Shown piece after piece: positions 23,307 through 32,442 of a stretch of DNA of 33,064 bases. The stretch is from Methylobacter sp. (GTDB taxonomy: Bacteria; Pseudomonadota; Gammaproteobacteria; Methylococcales; Methylomonadaceae). The DNA is taken from NCBI GenBank assembly GCA_023229605.1, contig JALNYY010000032.1, forward strand, positions 1-33,064, given 5' to 3'. The notes under the pieces were generated by a model. The model searched no databases. It saw only the letters and a list, made by a program, of their open reading frames with translations, and was not told the DNA's origin. Made by a program: the position numbers and the translations under genes. How positions within the stretch are numbered: the stretch's first letter is position 1; the number at the start of each line of letters is the position of its first letter.

Positions 23307-24614
23307 CTAACCCGGCCTGCGCGCTTGATTAGGACGTTTTCCCTGATATTCGGATTTGGGTCTTTCGGGTCTTTTTTCAGGCATTACAATGTCGGCCAAA
23401 AGGTCGGCAGTAATCGGCAGAACCGGAATTTTCTGTTCAATGTATTCTTCGATATCAGGCATTGAATAGGCGTATTGCTCACAGATAAAACTGATCGCCA
23501 CGCCGCTGGCGCCAAAGCGCGCGGTGCGGCCTATCCTGTGCACGTAATCTTCGACGTCCTGCGGCAGGTCGTAATTAAAGACATGGGAAACATCGGCGAT
23601 ATGCAGGCCTCTGGCCGCGACATCGGTTGCAATCAGCAAGGTGATTTTATTTTCCTGGAAGTCGCTTAATAAGCGCTGGCGTTTATCCTGCGGCACATCA
23701 CCGCTGAGCGCGGCAGTTTTGTAGCCGTTGGCGTTGAGGGTGTCGTCAAGCAGTTCGGCGCATCTTTTGGTGTTGACAAAAATAATGCTGCGCTGAGGCC
23801 GGTGTTGATTCAATATGCCGACCAACAACGGAATTTTTTGCTCGTTCGACGGACAAAATGCGCTTTGCTGTATGGCTTTGGAGGTGACTTCTTCGGTCTC
23901 GATGCGAATCAAAACCGGATTGTTCATGTGCTCATAAGCCAGTTCAGTCACCTTGTAGGATAAAGTCGCCGAAAACAGCATATTCAAACGCTGGTCCGGC
24001 GGCGGCATACGCCGCAATAAATAGCGGATGTCTTTAATAAAGCCCAAATCGAACATGCGGTCGGCTTCATCCATCACCGTGACTTTTACGTTATCCAGTG
24101 TGAACGCGTTTTGCCGGTAAAAATCGATGATGCGGCCGGGTGTGCCGATGATAATATCGACATTGGCTTTCAGGCTGTCCAGTTGTTTTTGATAGTCGGT
24201 GCCGCCGTATATCAGCGCCAATTTAAGATTGAGATGCTTGCCCAGCTGCAAGGCGTCCTTGTGGATCTGGATGGCTAACTCGCGGGTTGGCGCGAGAATA
24301 ATCGCTCTGGGATATTTGATCTTGTTGGCTTTGGCGGCGGCTTTGGGAGCTGGTGTTTCAGCATCTATGTCATCGTCGGCTTCTACTTCTGCATCGTTCA
24401 TTAAATGCTGAAAAGCGGCCAGCAAAAAAGCGGCGGTTTTGCCGGTTCCCGTTTGGGCTTGCCCCGCAACATCCATGCCTCGTAACGACAAGGGTAAGGC
24501 TCTTCTTTGGATCGGAGTGCAGTGATCAAAGCCGGCGTCTTTTAAGCTGCGTAAGATAGAATCAGACAATTCAAGATTGCTGAAGCGGGTTTGAGTTAAA
24601 TGTGTATTGTTCAT
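23307..24614 (-). CDS. rhlB: DEAD-box ATP-dependent RNA helicase RhlB
   Basis: 435 residues. Q-motif (F..C-TPIQ), Walker A AQTGTGKT, PTRELA, TPGR, DEAD (VMDEADR), SAT, and HRIGRTAR. The region SNEQK-PLL and the end segment EEYIEQKIPVLPITADLLAD track E. coli RhlB closely, and its position divergent to trxA-rho is the conserved rhlB / trxA / rho neighbourhood. RhlB unwinds RNA for RNase E in the degradosome. An acidic, Ala-rich insertion (about 73-100, AEVEADDDIDAETPAPKAA) between motif I and the PTREL motif is unusual compared with E. coli. The C-terminal Arg/Lys/Pro tail would bind RNA. Confidence 0.92.
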   Translation of the reverse strand: MNNTHLTQTRFSNLELSDSILRSLKDAGFDHCTPIQRRALPLSLRGMDVAGQAQTGTGKTAAFLLAAFQHLMNDAEVEADDDIDAETPAPKAAAKANKIKYPRAIILAPTRELAIQIHKDALQLGKHLNLKLALIYGGTDYQKQLDSLKANVDIIIGTPGRIIDFYRQNAFTLDNVKVTVMDEADRMFDLGFIKDIRYLLRRMPPPDQRLNMLFSATLSYKVTELAYEHMNNPVLIRIETEEVTSKAIQQSAFCPSNEQKIPLLVGILNQHRPQRSIIFVNTKRCAELLDDTLNANGYKTAALSGDVPQDKRQRLLSDFQENKITLLIATDVAARGLHIADVSHVFNYDLPQDVEDYVHRIGRTARFGASGVAISFICEQYAYSMPDIEEYIEQKIPVLPITADLLADIVMPEKRPERPKSEYQGKRPNQARRPG

Positions 24615-24655
24615 AAGCTATAGCATAACGTAAAAATCAAATCAGCTGAAATTGA

Positions 24656-24684
24656 TTGACTACCAGCTTCATCCCTCCTATAGT
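24656..24684 (+). promoter_or_regulatory. Sigma70 promoter of trxA
   Basis: TTGACT (24656-24661), a 17-bp spacer, and TATAGT (24679-24684): a near-consensus vegetative promoter. The predicted start is near 24691, about 22 nt before the GTG start of trxA. The promoter lies in the divergent gap with rhlB. Confidence 0.75.
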
Positions 24685-24712
24685 TTTGGTTTTAAATTTT
24701 TGGAGAAAGAGT

Positions 24713-25039
24713 GTGAGCGATTCAGTCCATCATGTAAGCGATAGCGAGTTTAACGAAACTGTTCTTAAAGCTGCTGGTCCAGTACTGGTTGATTATTGGG
24801 CTGAATGGTGCGGACCCTGCAAAATGATTGCACCGATTCTGGGGGAAATTGCCAAAGAATATGCGGACAAGCTGACCGTTGTAAAGCTGAATATAGACGA
24901 AAATCCGGAAACTCCGCAACGCTACGGTGTACGCGGCATTCCAACACTGATGCTGTTTAAGGGTGGGGAAGTGGAAGCAACTAAAGTCGGTGCATTGTCA
25001 AAATCGCAACTGGCCGCCTTTCTTGACAGCAATATTTAG
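24713..25039 (+). CDS. trxA: Thioredoxin 1
   Basis: 108 residues from GTG 24713 (MSDSVHHVSDSEF), the start that matches E. coli TrxA; GGAG at 24702-24705 is correctly spaced. A longer ATG version starting at 24656 would include the promoter and is rejected. Active site W-C33-G-P-C36-K, cis-Pro region RGIPTLMLF, and GALSKSQLAAFL are all standard. It is the general cytosolic disulfide reductant, adjacent to rho as in most gammaproteobacteria. Confidence 0.97.
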   Translation: MSDSVHHVSDSEFNETVLKAAGPVLVDYWAEWCGPCKMIAPILGEIAKEYADKLTVVKLNIDENPETPQRYGVRGIPTLMLFKGGEVEATKVGALSKSQLAAFLDSNI

Positions 25040-25354
25040 CATATGACCTCCATGGACAGCTATTTGCTCCCCGGTAATTGCTCCTGCATCCATGCAGTCG
25101 TGCAATATCTGTATTCCCCACGTCCCTGTGGGTTACGGGCGAATGCTGAATGATTGCCGGGAGCAATCGTTGCTCACATTACTCAGGCCTGTCACAAAAG
25201 GTTGGACGGGGCTGAGTACTTGAGTTACACTTATCCGGTGCGAAATCTAAGCGCACCCCAGCACACCGCCCGATAAACCACACCCCTGAATTATAATCCT
25301 GTCCTCGTAGTTGCGGTTTAACACCGTATGTACTTTTTCTTGAGTCGTCCTTTT
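25040..25354 (+). promoter_or_regulatory. Hairpin-rich trxA-rho intergenic/leader region
   Basis: This 315-bp gap contains no gene but several stems: CTGCAT-CC-ATGCAG (25084-25097), CCCAC / GTGGG (25117-25132), and GAGCAA-TCG-TTGCTC (25161-25175). There is also a long-range pairing of TTGCTCCCCGG (25064-25074) with CCGGGAGCAA (25157-25166, one bulge), which competes with the third stem. A perfect -10 box TATAAT lies at 25292-25297 without a clear -35. rho is autoregulated by attenuation in its leader in E. coli, so a regulatory leader is plausible. Alternatively the palindromes are an inserted repeat element. Confidence 0.5.
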
Positions 25355-26611
25355 ATGAATCTAACTGAGTTAAAACTAAAACAAATAAGTGAAGTTATTG
25401 AAATCGCCGAGTCCCTTGGGCTTGAAAATGTTGCCAGATCGCGAAAGCAGGATTTGATTTTCGCGATTCTGAAAAAACAGGCAAAAGCCGGCGACGATAT
25501 ATCCGGCGACGGCGTTCTGGAAATTCTACAGGATGGTTTTGGTTTTTTACGGACACCGGGCTGTTCCTATTTAGCAGGCCCCGACGATATTTATGTTTCA
25601 CCCAGTCAAATCAGACGATTTTCTTTAAAGACCGGCGATACGATCAGCGGAAAGATCAGGCCGCCCAAAGACAACGAACGTTATTTCGCAATGCTCAAGG
25701 TTGACCAGATCAATTTTGAACCGCCGGAAAACACCAAGAACAAAATCACCTTTTCAAACCTGACGCCCCTATTTGCCAAACAAAGATTCGTCCTTGAACA
25801 GGGCAACGGCACCAGCGAAGACTTGACCGGACGCATAATCGATTTAATCGCCCCGATCGGAAAAGGTCAGCGCGGCTTGATCGTATCGCCGCCTAAAGCG
25901 GGTAAGACCATGATCCTGCAAAGCCTGGCCCAGGCGATTGCGGAACAGAATCCCGAGTGTTATCTGATTGTATTGCTGATTGACGAACGTCCTGAAGAAG
26001 TCACGGAAATGGAGCGTTGCGTGCGCGGCGAAGTTATCTCCAGCACATTTGATGAGCCGGCAACCCGGCACGTACAGGTTGCGGAAATGGTTATCGAAAA
26101 AGCGCGCCGATTGGTCGAACATAAACACGATGTAGTCATTTTGTTAGACTCTATTACCCGTCTGGCCAGAGCTTATAACACCGTCGTTCCTTCATCGGGC
26201 AAAATATTAACCGGCGGTGTTGACGCGAATGCATTGGAAAAGCCGAAACGTTTCTTCGGTGCGGCGCGGAATATAGAAGAAGGCGGCAGCTTGACGATTA
26301 TCGCCACCGCGCTGGTCGATACCGGCTCAAGAATGGACGAGGTAATCTACGAGGAGTTCAAAGGTACCGGCAACATGGAATTGCATCTGGATCGCAAAAT
26401 TGCCGAGAAAAGAATTTACCCTGCGATCAACATCAACCGTTCCGGCACCCGCCGGGAAGAATATCTCGTCGATCCCGATACCCTGCAAAAAACCTGGATT
26501 CTGCGCAAAATTCTCCAGCCGATGGATGAAACCGCGGCGTCAGAATTTTTGATCGGTAAGCTTAAAGATTTTAAAACCAACGCGGAATTTTTTGATTCGA
26601 TGAAGCGGTAG
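25355..26611 (+). CDS. rho: Transcription termination factor Rho
   Basis: 418 residues from ATG 25355 (MNLTELKLKQ), the family start; an in-frame ATG nine codons upstream (25328) lacks conservation. N-terminal RNA-binding cold-shock domain with GDGVLEILQDGFGFLR, P-loop PPKAGKT (179-185), Walker B and DERPEE, Q-loop around GKILTGGVDANAL, and R-loop GTGNMELHLDRKIAEKR. All essential parts are present and the length equals the E. coli protein. It is a hexameric RNA-dependent ATPase that terminates transcription. Confidence 0.97.
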   Translation: MNLTELKLKQISEVIEIAESLGLENVARSRKQDLIFAILKKQAKAGDDISGDGVLEILQDGFGFLRTPGCSYLAGPDDIYVSPSQIRRFSLKTGDTISGKIRPPKDNERYFAMLKVDQINFEPPENTKNKITFSNLTPLFAKQRFVLEQGNGTSEDLTGRIIDLIAPIGKGQRGLIVSPPKAGKTMILQSLAQAIAEQNPECYLIVLLIDERPEEVTEMERCVRGEVISSTFDEPATRHVQVAEMVIEKARRLVEHKHDVVILLDSITRLARAYNTVVPSSGKILTGGVDANALEKPKRFFGAARNIEEGGSLTIIATALVDTGSRMDEVIYEEFKGTGNMELHLDRKIAEKRIYPAININRSGTRREEYLVDPDTLQKTWILRKILQPMDETAASEFLIGKLKDFKTNAEFFDSMKR

Positions 26612-26619
26612 TTGCGTTT

Positions 26620-26706
26620 ACTGATAGAACACGGATGCCAAAAGTAGGCGACACTGATTAGACGGGCTTAAACGAATTTTTTATCCTTTTATCCGTGTTT
26701 ATCAGT
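26620..26706. repeat. Inverted repeat element after rho
   Basis: ACTGATAGAACACGGAT (26620-26636) and ATCCGTGTTTATCAGT (26691-26706) are inverted copies with one base inserted in the left arm. Related phrases occur inside and beside it (ACACTGATTAGACG, TTCGTGTTCC). The form is that of a dispersed intergenic palindromic element; it may also end the rho transcript. Confidence 0.6.
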
Positions 26707-26756
26707 AAAATTCGTGTTCCATTTTTCCTAACTATTGGATCAATCAGGCTAAACAA

Positions 26757-27029
26757 TTAGTCTTTTGGCGGCACATAGCCTTCCGGCATTTCGTTGTTAC
26801 CTTCAAACAGAAACTTGGTTCTTTCTTCCGCTAAAAATGCCCTGGCTTTCGGGTCGAAGCTGGCCAGTTTCCCTTCATTAATCAGCATGGTTTGCTTGGC
26901 TAACCATTCTTTCCACGCTTGTTTGGATACTTTTTCAAATATTTCCTGACCCTTAGGGCCTGGAAATGGCGGCGTATCCAGGCCTTCGGCTTCTATTCCC
27001 AATTTTACGCATTTAACCAGTCTAGTCAT
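26757..27029 (-). CDS. yggX: Iron-trafficking / oxidative-damage protection protein YggX
   Basis: 90 residues, the family length. It starts MTRLVKCVKLGIEAEGLDTP, with FPGPKGQEIFEKVSKQAWKE and the C-terminal FLFEGN...PEGYVPP pattern of YggX. It protects Fe-S clusters from superoxide and takes part in Fe(II) handling. The start overlaps the mutY stop in ATGA, the same gene order as E. coli, so the two are translationally coupled and both answer oxidative damage. Confidence 0.96.
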   Translation of the reverse strand: MTRLVKCVKLGIEAEGLDTPPFPGPKGQEIFEKVSKQAWKEWLAKQTMLINEGKLASFDPKARAFLAEERTKFLFEGNNEMPEGYVPPKD

Positions 27030-28075
27030 TTTATTCTCGTGTGTGATTGTTGCAGCAGCAGCTTAATCGGTGCGGCCAAGCCAAGCTTATTAACTTGTTC
27101 AGCTTTATACCAGACAGTTTGATCGGCTTCCATCACAAAATTTATAAGGTTATCGGATTGAACAAGCAGCGGCGTGTAGTCCAAATGATAATGGGAAAAG
27201 GTATGGCGTCTGGTTGCCAATGTCTGTTGATCGGCGATGTGAATGTTCCTGGTCAGGCACCAGTCGTGCGCCGCCTCAACGCTGTCAAATTCCGGTAGAC
27301 TCCATAAGCCGCCCCATATACCGGTTGGGGGTCTTTTTTCCAGCAATATTTGGTTGTCGGCATTGCTCAGCAATAACAGGGTAAGTTGTTTGATCGGCAA
27401 GGTCTTGGCTTGTTTCGGCGTTGGGTACGCCGATACATTATCTGCGCGTCTGGCCAAACAACCGGCATTAAGCGGACAGGCCCCGCAGGCGGGCTTGCTG
27501 CGGGTGCAGAGGGTTGCACCCAGGTCCATTATGGCCTGGGTATAATCCGCGACACGGGCTACGGGCGTCAGTTTGGCGCTGAGTGTCCACAATTCTTTAT
27601 TGACTGCGCTGTTGCCCGGCCAGCCGGAAACGGCCTTAAACCGGGTCAGCACTCTTTTGACGTTGCCGTCGAGAATCGGGTGGCTTCTATTAAAAGCGAT
27701 GCTCAATATGGCTCCTGCCGTTGACAGGCCTATGCCGGGTAATGCGATCAGTTCATCCGGCGTATCGGGGAAGCTGCCCCGTCCGGCAATAAGTTGCGCC
27801 GTTTTGTGCAGGTTGCGGGCGCGTGCGTAATAGCCTAGCCCCGACCAAAGATGCAGGACTTCATCTATAGGCGCATTCGCCAAACTCTCCACATCGGGGA
27901 ATTTTTCAATAAAAGTATTGAAGTAAGGAATAACGGTAGCGACCTGGGTTTGCTGTAACATGGTTTCGGAGAGCCACACGCGGTACGGCGTAAGGTCTTT
28001 TTGCCAGGGCAGGTCTTTCCGGCCGTATTGATCGAACCAGGCGAGGATGCTCTGTTGAAAAGCTGATGGACTCAT
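27026..28075 (-). CDS. mutY: Adenine DNA glycosylase MutY
   Basis: 349 residues. The catalytic glutamate E37 lies in SETMLQQTQV, the helix-hairpin-helix in LPGIGLSTAGAIL with the catalytic Asp following in ILDGNVKRV, a [4Fe-4S] loop C-x6-C-x2-C-x5-C (CTRSKPACGACPLNAGC), and a C-terminal MutT-like domain that reads 8-oxoG. It removes A opposite 8-oxoguanine. Forms an operon with yggX (4-bp overlap). Confidence 0.96.
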   Translation of the reverse strand: MSPSAFQQSILAWFDQYGRKDLPWQKDLTPYRVWLSETMLQQTQVATVIPYFNTFIEKFPDVESLANAPIDEVLHLWSGLGYYARARNLHKTAQLIAGRGSFPDTPDELIALPGIGLSTAGAILSIAFNRSHPILDGNVKRVLTRFKAVSGWPGNSAVNKELWTLSAKLTPVARVADYTQAIMDLGATLCTRSKPACGACPLNAGCLARRADNVSAYPTPKQAKTLPIKQLTLLLLSNADNQILLEKRPPTGIWGGLWSLPEFDSVEAAHDWCLTRNIHIADQQTLATRRHTFSHYHLDYTPLLVQSDNLINFVMEADQTVWYKAEQVNKLGLAAPIKLLLQQSHTRIK

Positions 28076-28153
28076 GGGATTTTTATATAGTTATGCAGAA
28101 CGCTGGGGGCGCCATATTTCAAGTATGCCGCAAGCGCATTGGTACGCTCAGCC

Positions 28154-30256
28154 TTATCTTAAAAAGTTTTTTAACAAATCGCCCACGCCAGGGCCTAATT
28201 TTTTATCGATTTTATTGATCAGTTTTTCAATCTTGGCTTTGTTTTGGTCGGTTAATAATGAGGCTATATCAATCGTATAAGACGGCTTGCTCAGCGTTCC
28301 TGCAATATCAATGACTATAGCGGCCTTAACGTGTTCAGGTTCAGTGGCGGCTGTCTCGTCATTGAGCAGCTTGGCGTCGATTTTATAGTCCACGGCTTCA
28401 GAGTTCAGGTTTATGTTGCCTTTGCCGTCGACGCGCAATTTGGAGGATTTGGCTACAAGGTCGTTGTTTTGAATGATGCCGTTGCTAATGGTCGCCGTAC
28501 CGCTCATTTCCGAAAACAGCGTTTGGTCGGTTTTAGCGTCTGCGGGCAAAGCGGAACCTTTAATAAGCGCTTTGCCGCTGTCGATTATTTTTTGCAGGTT
28601 AAAACCTTTAATAACGGAATCTTTAATCAGGAAACTCAACTGGCCATTCAGTGAGGATTTCAGTTCACCGGTCTTATTACCCTGCCCTTGCAGCTGCGTC
28701 GTAGCATTAACGATGCCGCTGACTTGGGCTTCCCCCCTGTAATCTTTCAGTAAAGGTTCAAGCTGCACATGGTCTATTTTCTCATTTACGGCCAGCGCCG
28801 GTTTGTCGCCATGCGCATCCATACTGAGATCGCCGGAATAAGCGCCCTGATAAAACTGTTTGACCGACTGCTGCGTGCTGACTGCGCCGTTTTTAGCGCT
28901 CAAAGTGATATGAATGTCCTGCATCGCCAAACCGTCGACTTTAAGCCTGCCCAGCGTCACGGAGCCATCGGCATTGAGTTTTCGCAATGTCTCAACAGGT
29001 AAAGCGGAAGCGCCGACAGCCAGTAATACGGCAGGGCTGGCGATGGGTTTGGATGATTTATCGACAGGCGGCAAATAGCGATCGGCATCAAGCGCATCGA
29101 TGTTCAACAAAAAACCGACAGCAGGCTGGGTAAAGTCTTTAATGCCGACAAAGCCATTAATTTGGGTATCGTCCAGCGTCATTACCAGATTTTTAAGGTC
29201 AGCCGAATCGGCCGTGGCTGTAAGGTCAAAATTGGCGGCCAGCTTGCTCAGCGCGCCGGCATCCTGCATGACCGGCAAGGCGATGCCCAGTTGCTGCATA
29301 AGCTTGGTGGGACTGAACGGTGCAACGGTAACAGGGCCTTGAAAAGAGGGTTTGTCCTTGATATTGGCGCCGGTCAATTCGGCAGAGAGCGTCGCATCGC
29401 CCGACTTGAGCTGCAAGCCGGAAATCTTAGCCGTTTGTTGGGGCATATCCAGCGCTATATCGGCGACGGTTAATGCCGTCGTTAACGACTTGCCGGGAAC
29501 GGTTTCGCCTGATGTCGTTACCTGCAAATCGCTATGGCGTAGCGCAAAACTATCGAGTTGTTCATTAACGCTTAATTCGGTATTTAGTTTGATAGCTTGG
29601 CTCGTTTTGGATTCGGTATCCGTAGCGGTCAGGGTAGCGGCAATGCCAACCGGTTCGTTAAAAACGAATTTATCGGTATTCAGGTTAAAGTCTTTTATTT
29701 CGATGTGTTTTTCGGCGTGCAGGTCGTCCCAGTTAATCCGGGCATTTTCAATAGCAATGCCGCCGATCGCAAAATCTGCCGGTGCAGCGGTGGGTATGGG
29801 TTGTTCCTGTTTGCCGACGGCGGCAGCCGGTGCGGCGGATTTGGCGTCGCCGGAAGCGATTAGATCATCCCAGCTGGCGATGCCCTGTTTGTTTCTGGCA
29901 AGGTTTAAAACCAAGCCCTTTAAGACGATGCTGCTGACTTCTATTTTTTTCGATAACAGCGGCAATAAGCGCACGTTTATACTGCTTCCCTCAATTGTTG
30001 CAAAAGGGCGGTCTTGAAAATCCGGTGTGTTGCGTAATTCAATTTTTCCTGTCGAAATGCCGATCCAGGGGAACAGCGAGAGTTTTAATTCGCCGTCCAG
30101 CACCAGTTCCCGGCCGGTCTTGTCCTTAACGGCGGCTATAATTTCGGGCTTGAAGTCATTGGGGTCGAAAACGAACGGCAGGATGCAGGCAGCGGTAATC
30201 AGCAGTAAAACCATTGCAGCAACAGTCGACAAAATAATTTTAAACGGTTTTCGCAC
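28154..30256 (-). CDS. AsmA-family inner-membrane-anchored protein
   Basis: 700 residues. Starts at GTG 30256 behind a strong AAGGAGAG site 6 nt away. N-terminal membrane anchor (IILSTVAAMVLLLITAACIL, about 8-28), then the AsmA N-domain phrase DKTGRELVLDGELKLSLFPW and IGISTGKIEL, and a long beta-rich periplasmic part ending in the AsmA C-domain (GVNATT-like IVNATTQLQGQG, LNGQLSFLIKDSVIKGFNL). AsmA-like proteins belong to the bridge-type lipid transporters between inner and outer membranes. It is 78 bp upstream of mutY, probably the same transcript. Confidence 0.93.
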   Translation of the reverse strand: MRKPFKIILSTVAAMVLLLITAACILPFVFDPNDFKPEIIAAVKDKTGRELVLDGELKLSLFPWIGISTGKIELRNTPDFQDRPFATIEGSSINVRLLPLLSKKIEVSSIVLKGLVLNLARNKQGIASWDDLIASGDAKSAAPAAAVGKQEQPIPTAAPADFAIGGIAIENARINWDDLHAEKHIEIKDFNLNTDKFVFNEPVGIAATLTATDTESKTSQAIKLNTELSVNEQLDSFALRHSDLQVTTSGETVPGKSLTTALTVADIALDMPQQTAKISGLQLKSGDATLSAELTGANIKDKPSFQGPVTVAPFSPTKLMQQLGIALPVMQDAGALSKLAANFDLTATADSADLKNLVMTLDDTQINGFVGIKDFTQPAVGFLLNIDALDADRYLPPVDKSSKPIASPAVLLAVGASALPVETLRKLNADGSVTLGRLKVDGLAMQDIHITLSAKNGAVSTQQSVKQFYQGAYSGDLSMDAHGDKPALAVNEKIDHVQLEPLLKDYRGEAQVSGIVNATTQLQGQGNKTGELKSSLNGQLSFLIKDSVIKGFNLQKIIDSGKALIKGSALPADAKTDQTLFSEMSGTATISNGIIQNNDLVAKSSKLRVDGKGNINLNSEAVDYKIDAKLLNDETAATEPEHVKAAIVIDIAGTLSKPSYTIDIASLLTDQNKAKIEKLINKIDKKLGPGVGDLLKNFLR

Positions 30257-30401
30257 AATACTCTCCTTGCGTAAAAAAATGTAATGACGATCAATTATGG
30301 AATATGATTGCCTACTTATAACAGCTGTTGCCGGTTAAACGCCAGTTGGGTAGAGTCTAAAGCACTGTATGTTTATTATAATTAAAAAATGAGGTGTAAA
30401 A

Positions 30402-30686
30402 ATGTTGCATTTGGCTAGATTTGCCGGAATTGCGGTTCTGGTATGGTTTTATTTGAGCGCAAAGGAAAAGGGCGAGTCACCTATTAATTGGGCTATCATT
30501 GGATTGATCGGCTATTGGATTACCTGGTGGGTGGTCAAGCTGACGGCGGTTTCCGCTTTATCAGGCATGGTTGCTAAAAATCCCACGGGAACTTTTTTGC
30601 TGTACCAGATACCCGCTTTATGTGCAATCGGTGCGGCTTTTTTAATCAGAAAGAAATTGTTGGCGGATGCCGCTGAAAAAGATTAG
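30402..30686 (+). CDS. Small inner-membrane protein, unknown
   Basis: 94 residues with about three membrane helices: LARFAGIAVLVWFYLSA (4-20), WAIIGLIGYWITWWVVKLTA (30-49) and FLLYQIPALCAIGAAFLI (65-82), and a charged C-terminus. A GAGGTG ribosome site stands 5 nt before ATG 30402. TATAAT at 30377-30382 could be a -10 but would leave almost no leader. No family recognised. Divergent to the asmA-like gene. Confidence 0.8.
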   Translation: MLHLARFAGIAVLVWFYLSAKEKGESPINWAIIGLIGYWITWWVVKLTAVSALSGMVAKNPTGTFLLYQIPALCAIGAAFLIRKKLLADAAEKD

Positions 30687-30813
30687 GCAGGATGTATATA
30701 AGGTTCACAAACCTGATCGTTTGTAAGCATAATTGTAAAGTTCCGGGCAAGGCGGTGTGGCGTTTCCTTTTTCTAACGCCTCCCGTCTTAGTCGGATCAA
30801 TTTATAGAAGGGG

Positions 30814-32442
30814 TTAGCTCCCAAAACTGATTTTTTGATCAATGAGCCGAAAAACAGTTTTCCCCCGTTCCTCTTTGGCTTTCCATATCTGATCGCCAAT
30901 CCTGACTTCGACGCCGTTACAGATGGCTTGATCCACAACAATTTTGGCGTACTCCGCAAACGATATTTCGGCGAGAAAACTTTCTCGAATGGCTTGATGC
31001 TGGACGATTTCACTCGCCAGCTTGTCCAAGGTACGGCGAGCCTTATCTAACAGCCCGTTTTTGTCCTTTTCGGGATTGTTTTCAATGAAGGCGATAATTT
31101 TTTTTATGTCGTCCTGATTTTTTTCATTGGCTTCAATCTCACGTTCAATAGCGTTCAGCTGTTTTTGCGTATGTGGATTTAAGCCTGCCTGGATATAGGT
31201 TTTGATACCGGCATCAGAACCGACCGAGGCGGCTTGTACCAGCATCATGGCGCGGGTGACGCCGCCTATGATGAGTCCTTTTTTTCCTCCGGGTTTCCCA
31301 ACCAGGATTTGATTCATCGCAGTCAATTGATTATTCATAGAATATTCTTCAATAACGATGCTGGTGCCGGCTTCAATATTGAAGTATTTGGCAAAACGGA
31401 CACTAACCGAACCTTTACAAGAAATTTTTCCGCCGATTGAAGTTGTTGGGCTGGTGGTATCGCTGTTGCCAATCGCGCCGCCTTTGATAGTGATATTTCC
31501 ACCGGCTTCAATTTCTGCGGCTTCAACGGTTCCGCCTACGAAAATGTCATTTAACGCGTAAACCTTCATCCCTTCCATAACATCACCGAGGATATTAATC
31601 GTGCCATCGAAACTCAGGTTGCCGGACGAGATGCCCACTTGCGGTACAGTGATGGTGGGCGACACCATGACGCCATTGGGAATCAGCAGGGGTTGGCCGA
31701 TGATTGCAGATATCAGCAGGTCGCTATCATCTGGATCGAACGTGGCGCCTTTTAGCTCCGAGGCAAAAGGAGTGTTCTGACTGGGCTTTGGCGTAAGTAT
31801 CTGGCCCAGGATGTTTTTCCCTTTTTTTCCTTCGGTTGGGAGGGTGCGGCGCATGAGTGGATCGCCTTGCTTCACCAGAATAAGGTTCCCAAGATTACGA
31901 TAATCAGCGATGCCGTGTTCATTTATCTGGGGGCGTCGTTCTTGTATTTCCGGCACCAGGCTTTGGAATTGTGCATCCTGACCCGGCACAGGCGGCATGC
32001 CTTCAGCGATGAGATAATCCGTGGCATGTCCTTCTTTCAGGACGGCTTCGATTTCAGCGGATGTGATGAGCCCGCTGACTATGCCTTTTTCTTTCAGGGA
32101 TTGCCGGATTTGTTCAAAGGTGACCGGGGCTCCTCCGTATGCGGGAGTCAGGGTGAGCCAGGCGCTCATCTTGTCTTTGGCTACATTGATGGTAAATTCG
32201 CCATCCCGCCGCTCACCAATTTCCAGCACAAAGCCGGCATTGGTATTGTTGTACATCTGCACTAAACGAGAGAGCGCTTTTTCATCCAGAAACAGGTCAG
32301 ATAGCTTCTGCTGGGCTAACATCTCCCTGACCGCAGCCTCATCCAGCGCAACCTTGTATACTTCCGGTTCGAATACGGCAAGCAACTTGTTGTCTTCGTC
32401 CAGTCTGAATGTCAGAGCATTTTTATGTGTCACCTCGTCCAC
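30814..32442 (-). CDS. FapA / DUF342 family protein
   Basis: 542 residues from GTG 32442, chosen because AAGGAG lies 6 nt upstream. An ATG 35 codons further out (32547) has no ribosome site and adds non-family sequence. The FapA N-domain (about 130-220, LTPAYGGAPVTFEQI, EGMPPVPG) is followed by the parallel beta-helix typical of DUF342 (GTINILGDVMEGMKVYALND, IFVGGTVEAAEIEAGGNITI, KGGAIG), and then a coiled coil (about 435-510) and a short end domain. FapA proteins are related to bactofilin-like and MinC-like beta-helices and are linked to flagellar or envelope assembly; the precise role is unknown. An insertion sequence begins about 115 bp upstream. Confidence 0.9.
   Translation of the reverse strand: MDEVTHKNALTFRLDEDNKLLAVFEPEVYKVALDEAAVREMLAQQKLSDLFLDEKALSRLVQMYNNTNAGFVLEIGERRDGEFTINVAKDKMSAWLTLTPAYGGAPVTFEQIRQSLKEKGIVSGLITSAEIEAVLKEGHATDYLIAEGMPPVPGQDAQFQSLVPEIQERRPQINEHGIADYRNLGNLILVKQGDPLMRRTLPTEGKKGKNILGQILTPKPSQNTPFASELKGATFDPDDSDLLISAIIGQPLLIPNGVMVSPTITVPQVGISSGNLSFDGTINILGDVMEGMKVYALNDIFVGGTVEAAEIEAGGNITIKGGAIGNSDTTSPTTSIGGKISCKGSVSVRFAKYFNIEAGTSIVIEEYSMNNQLTAMNQILVGKPGGKKGLIIGGVTRAMMLVQAASVGSDAGIKTYIQAGLNPHTQKQLNAIEREIEANEKNQDDIKKIIAFIENNPEKDKNGLLDKARRTLDKLASEIVQHQAIRESFLAEISFAEYAKIVVDQAICNGVEVRIGDQIWKAKEERGKTVFRLIDQKISFGS

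Noticed and set aside
24656..24712. Longer thioredoxin start at ATG 24656
   Set aside because: This segment is the -35/-10 promoter; the GTG at 24713 has a ribosome site and matches the TrxA N-terminus.
29352..30017. 221-codon plus-strand frame opposite the asmA-like gene
   Set aside because: Antisense shadow with a Ser/Ala-rich, motif-free translation; the minus frame carries clear AsmA features.
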